A DNA stretch of 17,291 nucleotides. Source: Lentisphaeria bacterium (GTDB taxonomy: Bacteria; Verrucomicrobiota; Lentisphaeria; Oligosphaerales; Oligosphaeraceae). Made by a program: the position numbers and the translations under genes. Of this stretch, positions 7,627-14,460 are shown piece by piece; position 1 is the first letter of the stretch, and each line of letters starts with the position of its first letter. The stretch lies in assembly GCA_016287975.1 (NCBI GenBank), contig JAEEXV010000372.1, positions 1 through 17,291 on the forward strand. The letters run 5' to 3'. The notes beneath the pieces are model-generated. The model did not search any database. It worked only from the letters and a program-made list of their open reading frames with translations, and was not told the DNA's origin.

Positions 7627-9069
7627 ATGGAGACTCGGATTGGTCGTCAACGGGAGTGCGAATTGTTGCAGCAGGCGCTTTCCTCGCGTCGGTCGGAGTT
7701 TGTGGTGTTGTATGGTCGCCGCCGCATTGGGAAGACCTTTCTGGTGCGGAGTTTTCTGGGCGACAAGATAGACTTTTTGTTTGTCGGGGGTCATCGGCAG
7801 AAGGCTGGGGTGCAGTTGGAGAATTTTCGGAAGTCGCTGCTTCGGTATGGTGGCGAGGCGGGGATGGCGGCGTTTCGCGACTGGGCGGAAGCATTTGAGG
7901 CGCTGGAGAGATTTTTGGAGCGGCTTCCTTCGGGGAAGCGCAAGATTCTCTTTTTTGACGAGATGCCGTGGATTGACACGAAGCAGAGCGATTTTGTGGA
8001 GGCGCTGGAGTATTTTTGGAACAGCTGGGCGATGTATCGGGATGACGTGGTGCTGATTGCGTGCGGCAGCGCGACCTCGTGGATGGCGGACAAGTTGCTG
8101 TCGAACCAAGGTGGGCTGCATGGTCGGATTACACAGCAGATCTATTTGCGTCCGTTTACGTTGCGCGAATGCCGAGAGTATCTTCTGGCGCATGGCATGG
8201 ACTGGCCGTTGCAGCAGATCGTTGAATGCTACATGGTCTTTGGCGGAGTGCCTTTTTACTGGAGCCTTCTGGATCCGCGCTTGAGCCTTCCCCAGAACAT
8301 CGACCATCTGTTGTTTCAACGCGGAGGCCTCCTGCACGAGGAGTTTTCCGAATTGTACACGGCGTTGTTTTCCAATGCAGAGCATTATATCGACGTGGTG
8401 GGTGCCTTGGCGCGTCGGCATGGCGGCATGACGCGCGACGAGGTGGCCGCGGCGACAGGACTGGGCGGCGGCGGTCTCTCACGGATTCTGCGCAACCTCG
8501 AACGCTGCGATTTCATCGGCGTCTACTCGCAGTTCGGCCTCCGCACCCGCAAGAGCATCTACCGTCTGCAGGACTTCTATACCCTCTTCTACCTGAAGTT
8601 CCTTCAGGACGAGAACTCATACGATCCAGAATACTGGTCGCACCACTTCCTGTCGCCGCAGGTTGGCGTCTGGGCTGGACTGACCTTTGAACTGGTCTGC
8701 CTCACGCATCTGCAGCAGATCAAGCGGGCGTTGGGCATTGCAGGGATGGAGACGCAGGTGTCGACGTGGCGCTGCGCCGCCAGCAGGAACGCCGCAAGCG
8801 GGCAGCCCTCCAAAGGCGCGCAGATCGACTTGGTTGTCGAGCGGGCGGACAAGATCATCCACCTGTGCGAAATCAAGTTCGCCGCTGGGAAATTCACCAT
8901 CTCCAAGGAATATGCGACGCGCCTCCAGGAGCGTTTGGAACTCTTCCGCGAGGCGACCCATACCCGCTGCGCCCTCGTGCAAACCTTCATTACCCCCGAA
9001 GGGCTCGCCGAAGGCGGACACCGCGCCATCGTCCATAGCCAGGTCATCGGCGAGGATCTGTTCGCGTGA
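7627..9069 (+). CDS. AAA ATPase of the ATPase_2/DUF234 type
   Basis: The 480-residue protein starts METRIGRQRECELLQQAL. Walker A is YGRRRIGKTFLV (29-40), Walker B is ILFFDEMPW (107-115), and the sensor-1 strand is VVLIACGSATSWM (141-153). A winged-helix-like segment follows (about 275-300, GMTRDEVAAATGLGGGGLSR). The C-terminus fits DUF234, with QIDLVV (D401) and LCEIKF (E415, K417) forming a D...ExK pattern like PD-(D/E)xK nucleases. ATG 7627 is preferred over the in-frame TTG 7621 and GTG 7624 because AGGAGG (7613-7618) is then 8 bases away. Family function is unsettled. The architecture parallels the ATPase at 3068-4237 but belongs to a different family. Codons in roughly the first half are more T-rich at third positions than those in the second half. 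It is a lone gene between repeat clusters. Confidence 0.9.
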   Translation: METRIGRQRECELLQQALSSRRSEFVVLYGRRRIGKTFLVRSFLGDKIDFLFVGGHRQKAGVQLENFRKSLLRYGGEAGMAAFRDWAEAFEALERFLERLPSGKRKILFFDEMPWIDTKQSDFVEALEYFWNSWAMYRDDVVLIACGSATSWMADKLLSNQGGLHGRITQQIYLRPFTLRECREYLLAHGMDWPLQQIVECYMVFGGVPFYWSLLDPRLSLPQNIDHLLFQRGGLLHEEFSELYTALFSNAEHYIDVVGALARRHGGMTRDEVAAATGLGGGGLSRILRNLERCDFIGVYSQFGLRTRKSIYRLQDFYTLFYLKFLQDENSYDPEYWSHHFLSPQVGVWAGLTFELVCLTHLQQIKRALGIAGMETQVSTWRCAASRNAASGQPSKGAQIDLVVERADKIIHLCEIKFAAGKFTISKEYATRLQERLELFREATHTRCALVQTFITPEGLAEGGHRAIVHSQVIGEDLFA

Positions 9070-9119
9070 CGCTGGGCCAATCCCCCGCCCATGTCGGCGC
9101 GGGCCGCGATCGGCGCCTG

Positions 9120-9239
9120 GCGCATGCCGATTCCGCCGCAAGAATGCGGCGGCACGGCACCGCGGAGGATGGCGCATGGGGCAGGCGGCGCGAAAACAGC
9201 GGTGGCGGCGCACAGGCGGGGCAATGGGGCCTGGCGGCG
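9120..9239 (+). repeat. Dispersed ~120-bp repeat, copy A
   Basis: This block matches the reverse complement of 17021-17141, at roughly four bases in five by eye. Shared words include GCGCATGCC, CGCCGCAAGAATGCGGCGGC, GCAGGCGGCGCGAAAACAGC, GCACAGGCGGG and AATGGGGC. It contains a perfect hairpin CCGCCGCA/TGCGGCGG (9133-9140 with 9145-9152) whose loop is TTCT on the opposite strand. It lies just after the ATPase gene and before the GTCC array. No gene is seen in 9070-9540. Confidence 0.88.
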
Positions 9240-9242
9240 CGC

Positions 9243-9429
9243 GTCCCAAGTCCCGTCCAAAGTCCCAAGTCCCGTCCCAAGTCCCGTCCCAAGTCCCGTC
9301 CAAAGTCCAGCGTCCAAAGTCCAAAGTCCCGTTACCCAAGTCCCCGCGTCCCAAGTCCCGTCCAAAGTCCAGCGTCCAAAGTCCAAAGTCCCATCACTCA
9401 AGTCCAATAGTCCCAAAGTCCAAAGTCCC
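9243..9429. repeat. Short-word GTCC array (GTCCCAAGTCCC / GTCCAAAGTCC)
   Basis: The stretch is built from the words GTCCC, AAGTCC and CAAAGTCC. A 45-bp block is repeated perfectly at 9286-9330 and 9348-9392 (offset 62 bp). No stop codon appears in the frame leading into the next gene, which falsely extends it upstream. It resembles the 31-bp array at 4419-4959 in being a degenerate array of short related words in a spacer. Confidence 0.92.
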
Positions 9430-9460
9430 TGTCGTTTCAATCGTTTTTTTCAATCGCCGC

Positions 9461-9513
9461 TTGCATACATAGATTGCCGATGTATATTAAGAAGCATAGA
9501 CGGCCTATGTATG
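9461..9513 (+). promoter_or_regulatory. Promoter with nested inverted repeats, probable PadR operator
   Basis: A -10-like TATATT (9483-9488) lies 16 bp after TTGCAT (9461-9466). Over it, CATACATAG (9464-9472) is a perfect inverted repeat of CTATGTATG (9505-9513). Inside are ATACAT/ATGTAT (9465-9470 with 9480-9485) and CATAG/CTATG (9495-9499 with 9505-9509). PadR proteins commonly bind ATGT/ACAT half-sites in promoters, and this operon encodes a PadR regulator. Autoregulation at this site is therefore a reasonable inference. A strong AAGGAGGT (9528-9535) follows, before ATG 9541. Confidence 0.6.
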
Positions 9514-9540
9514 TGCCGCCATGAAACAAGGAGGTGCGAG

Positions 9541-11475
9541 ATGTCAGAGCAACTGGAAGAGTACATGCTGGCGTGTACGCGTGGATTGGAGGGGGATCCC
9601 GCCTTGCGGCAGCGGGTGATGCAGGAGATTGGGGGGCATTTGGAGGAGAGCGTGGAGGAAGGGGTGGCGTCGGGGAAGCCGCGTGAAGCGGCGTGTGGGG
9701 AGGCGCTGAAACGGATGGGGGACGCGGAGGAACTGGGGCGTGAACTGACGGCGGCGAACGAGTGGCGTCTGAGCCGCCGTGCGCGTCTGCGGCGGTTGGT
9801 CTGGTGGCTGCTGGGGCCGATGCTGCTGGCGGGGCTGGCGCTGTGCGTGGACTGGCGCCTGGCGGAATGGTATGCGATGTATGCGTCCACCTTCAGCACG
9901 GAGGGCGTTTCGCCGCGGCTGAAGTGGATTGTGGAGCGCTTGGAGCCGTCGCCGAAAGGCACGGAGGAGGCGCGGCTGCTGGCGAAGGTGCACCGTGCGT
10001 CCTGGCGGGGGGACGAAGACGGCTACTGGGCGGCCGCCGATGAACTGGGGCGGCGCTTCCCGCAGGACCGGTGCTATGCGGCGGAACGGCTGCTGGTGGC
10101 GATGTCGCTGCCGAGGAGTTGGCGCCTGGCGCACGAGGCGGAGGTGTCGGCGGCGCTGGCGGCGGGGCGCGCTGCGGATCCGGACAATGCGCTGTGGGAC
10201 TACGCGGAGGCGTGGCTGCTGGCGTCGCGGGAGGGGCTGTGGTCGCGCGTCCGCAAGGAAGGAGAGGCCTTCGACAAGGGAAAGGATCCGGCGGAGCGCG
10301 CCGCGCTGGCGGGGCGGCTGTATGCGGGGAGCCGTCCGGAGGCGTGGGCGGAGATGCTGCGGCTGGTGCGCGCGGGCCTCGCGAAGGAACTGCGCTATTC
10401 CCGCGCGGAGTTCCGGCGTCGGCTGGCGCAGGCGGTGCCGGCGTCGGCCCATTCCGTGGAGGGGCTTCTGCAGCGGCGTCGGCAGTGGTTTTCGGCGTCG
10501 TGGGGATGGGAGTTTGCTCTGCGGCATCTGGGGCGGCTGATGCGGTTGGAGGCGGCGCGCCCCGGCGGCGATACCGCGTGGGGGCGTGAATGGCGGCGCT
10601 TCCTGCCGCAATTGCTGAAGAACCTCGGCGGGGATGAGTTCATGCTGTGGGCCGTCAAGTTTGAGGCGCGGCATGACCTGGCGGCGGCGCAGGCGCACGG
10701 GGACGCGGAATCCGCCGCGCGCCTGAAGGAGATGCTGGAGCGGCTCGACGCGTTCGAGGCAGAACGGATCAGACGGCAATTCGTCGTTCCCCGTCCGCCG
10801 TCGTTCGGGATCGTGGGGACATACAATGGCGAATACACCGCCGAAGAGTTGCGCCCGCAGCATGAACTGAGCCTGCTGGTGCTGGACAAGTGCGTGCTGG
10901 CGGTCTTTGCGGCGGGGGTGCTGGTGTGGATCGCGTGCCTCGCCGTGCATCTGCTGCTGATGTGGTGCTGCGGTGAAGGGCGGCCGTTCCTGGTGCTGAT
11001 GCCGTGGCGGAACTGGCTGCGGTTGGCGCTGTTCGGCCTATTGCCGCCACTGCTGCTGTATCTGGCGTGGAACGCCTTTGCCCCCCTGAATGGCCGCGAG
11101 GCCGTTCGCTTCTCCGTGCAGCAACTGGGGACGCTGAAGATGTTCCTGCTGAACGCCTGCTGGCTGTGGGTGGTACTTCCGCTGTGGTTCTCCTGGGTGT
11201 GCCGCCGCGAACTCAGGCGCGCGGCCGAGGCGGAGGGCTTTCCTGGCGGACGGCTGTCGGCACCGACGAGGGCGCTGCTTGCGTTGATCTGCTGGGTGGC
11301 GATGCTGGCTGCGGTGGGGCTGGTGCTCTGCCCGATTCATCGCCTGGCCGAGCGGCGGCTGATGGCGAGGCTCACGGCCGCCATGGGGGATTTCCCGTCG
11401 CCGGGAGTTCCCCGCCAGGAGATGGAGTTTGTTGAGGAGGCGGGGAAGCGGATGCTGGAAACCATCACCAAATAA
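9541..11475 (+). CDS. HAAS/DUF1700-like N-terminal domain, five-helix membrane protein
   Basis: The 644-residue protein starts at ATG 9541 with AAGGAGGT six bases upstream; upstream open codons only read the GTCC array. Residues 1-72 (EQLEEYMLACTRGLEGDP ... EIGGHLEESVEEGVASGKPREAACGEALKRMGDAEELGREL) match the helical HAAS/permease-prefix pattern, with its EIGGHLEE and MGDAEELG words. One membrane helix follows (about 86-103). A long, charged, mostly helical segment (about 105-460) may resemble TPR or HEAT repeats, but I cannot assign it. Four further membrane helices follow: the first in LVLDKCVLAVFAAGVLVWIA, then LALFGLLPPLLLYLAWNAF, MFLLNACWLWVVLPLWFSW and ALLALICWVAMLAAVGLVL. HAAS domains are typically encoded beside PadR regulators, as here. 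Its biochemical role is unknown; an envelope or signalling role is inferred. Confidence 0.88.
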   Translation: MSEQLEEYMLACTRGLEGDPALRQRVMQEIGGHLEESVEEGVASGKPREAACGEALKRMGDAEELGRELTAANEWRLSRRARLRRLVWWLLGPMLLAGLALCVDWRLAEWYAMYASTFSTEGVSPRLKWIVERLEPSPKGTEEARLLAKVHRASWRGDEDGYWAAADELGRRFPQDRCYAAERLLVAMSLPRSWRLAHEAEVSAALAAGRAADPDNALWDYAEAWLLASREGLWSRVRKEGEAFDKGKDPAERAALAGRLYAGSRPEAWAEMLRLVRAGLAKELRYSRAEFRRRLAQAVPASAHSVEGLLQRRRQWFSASWGWEFALRHLGRLMRLEAARPGGDTAWGREWRRFLPQLLKNLGGDEFMLWAVKFEARHDLAAAQAHGDAESAARLKEMLERLDAFEAERIRRQFVVPRPPSFGIVGTYNGEYTAEELRPQHELSLLVLDKCVLAVFAAGVLVWIACLAVHLLLMWCCGEGRPFLVLMPWRNWLRLALFGLLPPLLLYLAWNAFAPLNGREAVRFSVQQLGTLKMFLLNACWLWVVLPLWFSWVCRRELRRAAEAEGFPGGRLSAPTRALLALICWVAMLAAVGLVLCPIHRLAERRLMARLTAAMGDFPSPGVPRQEMEFVEEAGKRMLETITK

Positions 11476-11492
11476 ACCAAGGAGAGAAAAAC

Positions 11493-11825
11493 ATGACTGA
11501 ACCGAACAAGACCGCCGACCGCACCCGCGGCACCGTCGCGACCATCGTCCTGAAACTGCTGACGAAGAAGGCGATGTACGGCTACGAGATGATCCAGACC
11601 GTGAACGAGCGCAGCAACGGCTACTTCGCGTGGCGCGAGGGCTCGCTCTATCCATGCCTCCACCGCCTTGAGGCCGAGGGGCTGGTCGCCTCCGAAATGC
11701 GCCTCGCCGAAAACGGCAAGCCGCGCCGCTACTACCGCCTCACCCCTGCGGGCGAGGCCCGCTGCGCCACCGAGGTCGCCGACGTCCAGGCCTTCTGCGG
11801 CGCGTTGATTGCCGTACTGGCGTAA
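11493..11825 (+). CDS. PadR-family transcriptional regulator
   Basis: The 110-residue protein is a minimal PadR winged helix. TRGTVATIVLKLLTKKAMYGYEMIQ (11-35) gives the first helices, with the family YGYE word. EGSLYPCLHRLEAEGLV (49-65) is the recognition helix region with the hallmark GSLYP-LHRLE. RRYYRLTPAGE (78-88) is the wing. A GGAG site (11481-11484) lies 8 bases before the ATG. It follows the HAAS-type membrane protein by 17 bp, so the two form an operon. PadR proteins usually repress their own operon, and the inverted repeats at 9464-9513 are the natural candidate site. Confidence 0.95.
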   Translation: MTEPNKTADRTRGTVATIVLKLLTKKAMYGYEMIQTVNERSNGYFAWREGSLYPCLHRLEAEGLVASEMRLAENGKPRRYYRLTPAGEARCATEVADVQAFCGALIAVLA

Positions 11826-11879
11826 ACCATGAACAAAACACAAGGAGGACATGCGAAGCAAAAAATAAGGAGAGAAACA

Positions 11880-11911
11880 GATTTCCTCGTCACCTCGGTG
11901 ACGAGGAAATC
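11880..11911 (+). terminator. Strong 14-bp hairpin after the PadR gene, terminator-like
   Basis: GATTTCCTCGTCAC (11880-11893) pairs perfectly with GTGACGAGGAAATC (11898-11911) across the loop CTCG. A T-run (TCTTTTTT, about 11922-11929) follows about 10 bases later, farther than in a textbook terminator. It marks the boundary between the GC-rich PadR operon and the AT-rich operon starting at 12016. Confidence 0.6.
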
Positions 11912-12015
11912 CATTCATAATCTTTTTTAATTCATGAATGTTTGGAAATAATAGGTTAGGGAGCAAAGTTAATTTTAAAGTAAATTTGCAAAATTTAGCA
12001 TAAAGGAGTTCCTGG

Positions 12016-12957
12016 ATGATGATGGCATTCTTTCGCAAACATGACGTAGGGGGAAGTAATGTGTCTTTGCTTCTTTATAGAGGAGTCGTTGCGGCGTTGT
12101 TTGTAATCGGAATATATATTTCTGAAGAAAATGCTTATGCGCAAAAAAACGCGCGGGACATTCTGCAACAGGCGCATGACAATGCGGCAACGAAAACATA
12201 TCGAATGGTGGATCGTTTCGGCATGGGGAAAAGTAGCACCAGAACTTTGACAATTCAGAAAAGATTCCCAGACGGCACTGTTTTTCGAACAGAAGAAACC
12301 TTATGGGAGAAATTCAATTATTTTGCACTGTACCAAAAATATTACTATACAAACGAAGGAGTGAGCATTCATTGCTTCAATGAAAAAAGCAAGTATAATA
12401 AGGTGGTTCGCGGCCAGGGAAGCATTCCCAGGGGGAAAGTGGCATTGACCTCAAAAGTATCAATTGTCTCTGATTCCATGCAGTTCATGGGGCAGACATG
12501 TTGGAAAATTAAAGAGATTTTGGCAAACGGGTACTCCACCGAATATGTGATAAGTAAGTCTTGTTGTTTAGTTTTGCAGAGCAAAGGATTTCGTCCAAAC
12601 GGAATGATTTTGGATGTGAGGACTGTAGAGGAACTTGATCTTAATCCAAATATACCAGAGAATTGTTTTAAGTTGCCAAAAAATGCACAAGTGATTCGTG
12701 TAAAGAATGCGGCTGAGGCCTCTAATTTAGTTGCTCAAAAACTGGTTCTTGAGCATGGTCATGATGTTATGGAACGATGGAGGAAAAAGAAAGCCCAGAA
12801 AGATGCAAAAAAAAGCGCCAAATGGCAGCGCTTCTGGTGGAAGGTGGGGGAATACTGGGATAATTGTGTTGATAATGCTCCATGGTTTTTAATGCCAATT
12901 GCGGTGCTTTGCCTGGCGGGAGTTGCGATTATGAAATACCGTAATAAGAGAGGTTGA
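12016..12957 (+). CDS. Envelope protein with LolA/RseB-like middle and two membrane helices
   Basis: The 313-residue protein starts at ATG 12016, with AAAGGAG seven bases upstream; GTG and ATG codons close by make the exact start uncertain by two residues. An N-terminal hydrophobic helix (about 17-35) is followed by AYAQ (40-43), so it is either a signal peptide or an anchor. The middle (about 45-225) has alternating beta strands with GQTCWKIKEIL, EYVISKSCCLVLQSKGF and an ending NIPENCFKLPKNAQV. This pattern is reminiscent of outer-membrane lipoprotein-sorting (LolA/RseB) folds, but the match is by eye only. A Lys-rich segment (255-270) and a second membrane helix (290-306) close the protein. 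It is first in the AT-rich operon and has many Lys, Asn and Tyr codons, unlike its GC-rich neighbours. Confidence 0.75.
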   Translation: MMMAFFRKHDVGGSNVSLLLYRGVVAALFVIGIYISEENAYAQKNARDILQQAHDNAATKTYRMVDRFGMGKSSTRTLTIQKRFPDGTVFRTEETLWEKFNYFALYQKYYYTNEGVSIHCFNEKSKYNKVVRGQGSIPRGKVALTSKVSIVSDSMQFMGQTCWKIKEILANGYSTEYVISKSCCLVLQSKGFRPNGMILDVRTVEELDLNPNIPENCFKLPKNAQVIRVKNAAEASNLVAQKLVLEHGHDVMERWRKKKAQKDAKKSAKWQRFWWKVGEYWDNCVDNAPWFLMPIAVLCLAGVAIMKYRNKRG

Positions 12958-13026
12958 ATATGCGGCGAATAATGTGGCATGTCGGAGCGCTAACTGTCGG
13001 GGAAATCATGGAGGAGGGGAGAATAT

Positions 13027-14460
13027 ATGGATAGAGGAAACAACTGGATATGGTTGTCAATTTTCCTATGTATGGCGATGGTTTCCATTGCGATGTTGTA
13101 TCCATTGGAATCACGTGTTACGGATTGGCGGGTGAAACGATCGCCAGATGGGCGGGTGTTGTTCGGGAGTTTTTATTTCAAGGCCGGGTTGCCAGAAAAT
13201 CCAACAGTGTTGGTGCGTTATGCGGTGCCGTTGGACGCGCATGGGAAATTGCGTGAAAGTGCGGAAGATTTTCTCTTCTATGCACCGTATAATGGTGAAG
13301 CAGGCCGCATTCGGGAAAATGGCATCCCGGCATGGGTTGAACCAATGTGCGCGGACGATGGTTTTTCGGTTTTCACGCTGACGATTCAGGCGACTTCGCC
13401 TTCGGATCCCCGATACTACATTTATCCAAAGAGCGGGTGGCATGAGGTGATTTTAAGTATTCGGCGTCGGATTGCGGAGTATCACCGCCTTCAGTTGAAA
13501 CCCATGGCGGTTGTGGGGGAATCCTCTGGGGGGAGCCTTGCTGAACAATTGTTGGCGGCTCACCCAGATGAATTTTGGGGAGCGGCATGGTGTGGAGGTG
13601 CATTGTACGCGACTTTGCCCAAAAATGGTTTATCCCCTGCTATTCTGGCGGTTAATACGTGGGGGTGTCCTGGCGAGGAGATTACTGCCAGATGGGCGGC
13701 GAGTGTGTATCCTGGATATCAGGTTTTGCATGCGGAGATGCCGCCGAAGTTTATGGGGGAGAAGCATGAGCATCATGCATCTTCGCCGATGACCCAGGAA
13801 TTGCTCCGCATTTTTCTTACGGAATGTCGAGAGTTGCGTACAACGAATGGAGGAGTGCTTCCAGTAACGGAGGAATGGCCGGAAAAGGATGTGGCGACCA
13901 ATGCTTACTTGCCTGGACCACGAAGTTTGCGGCTATGGCGGGCACTTCCACATGAAGTGAGTCGTCGTGTGAAGGATCTGAAAGATGGTGGCCCCTTTGC
14001 CTATCCAGCTCCATTGTGTCCTAAAGGAATCGCTATCATTTGTTACGATGCGGAACGGGCAGGAGACTTTTTCCTAAGGGACGCCATGGCAGTACTGACG
14101 GCTCAGGAGTTAGCGGTTTTCGCGGTACGATATGTTGAAGAAGGAGGTAAGTTGAATGATGAATTGGCGACAGGTATTTTAGGACTGATTGAACAATCGT
14201 CCTGGTGGAAATTGCCCATCTGCCTGCTTGGAAACGGACAGGCTGTGGGGTTAGTAAATGAAATTCATCAGAGGATGCCCACAGGATATTTTACTCGCTG
14301 TGCGCTATTATCTCCGGCAGAATTACGGGTCAACAACGGGGGGGCTATGGCGCAATTAGTGGGCTTCGAAGTGGTTCACACAAAGGGGTTCTATCCAGAT
14401 TTTCGTGAATGGATGGACTTCCTACAGAATCTGCCAAACGGGGGAAAGAACGGTTCATGA
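13027..14460 (+). CDS. Membrane-anchored alpha/beta-hydrolase-like protein with two hydrolase-like halves
   Basis: The 477-residue protein starts at ATG 13027, six bases after GGAGGGGA. Residues 7-26 form one membrane anchor, so the rest is probably outside the inner membrane. The first half (about 58-268) reads as an alpha/beta hydrolase: the nucleophile elbow AVVGESSGGSLAEQLL (161-176, GxSxG with S166), and late His residues at 247, 249 and 250 (EKHEHH) that could complete a triad. The second half (about 332-470) again starts with a hydrophobic strand, KGIAIICYDAERAG. At the matching place it has ICLLGNGQAVGLVNEI (398-413), where Gly replaces the nucleophile Ser. It is likely a degenerate, non-catalytic copy. 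The natural substrate may be an envelope ester or lipid, but this is not shown. It overlaps the next gene by ATGA. Confidence 0.78.
   Translation: MDRGNNWIWLSIFLCMAMVSIAMLYPLESRVTDWRVKRSPDGRVLFGSFYFKAGLPENPTVLVRYAVPLDAHGKLRESAEDFLFYAPYNGEAGRIRENGIPAWVEPMCADDGFSVFTLTIQATSPSDPRYYIYPKSGWHEVILSIRRRIAEYHRLQLKPMAVVGESSGGSLAEQLLAAHPDEFWGAAWCGGALYATLPKNGLSPAILAVNTWGCPGEEITARWAASVYPGYQVLHAEMPPKFMGEKHEHHASSPMTQELLRIFLTECRELRTTNGGVLPVTEEWPEKDVATNAYLPGPRSLRLWRALPHEVSRRVKDLKDGGPFAYPAPLCPKGIAIICYDAERAGDFFLRDAMAVLTAQELAVFAVRYVEEGGKLNDELATGILGLIEQSSWWKLPICLLGNGQAVGLVNEIHQRMPTGYFTRCALLSPAELRVNNGGAMAQLVGFEVVHTKGFYPDFREWMDFLQNLPNGGKNGS

Noticed and set aside
9091..9540. N-terminal extension of the HAAS-type protein by 150 codons
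   Set aside because: It translates the dispersed repeat and GTCC array; the strong AAGGAGGT and the domain start support ATG 9541.
12960..13034. 24-codon frame MRRIMWHVGALTVGEIMEEG... between the first two AT-rich genes
   Set aside because: It overlaps the start of the hydrolase gene, lacks its own ribosome site and has no recognisable feature; chance is more likely.
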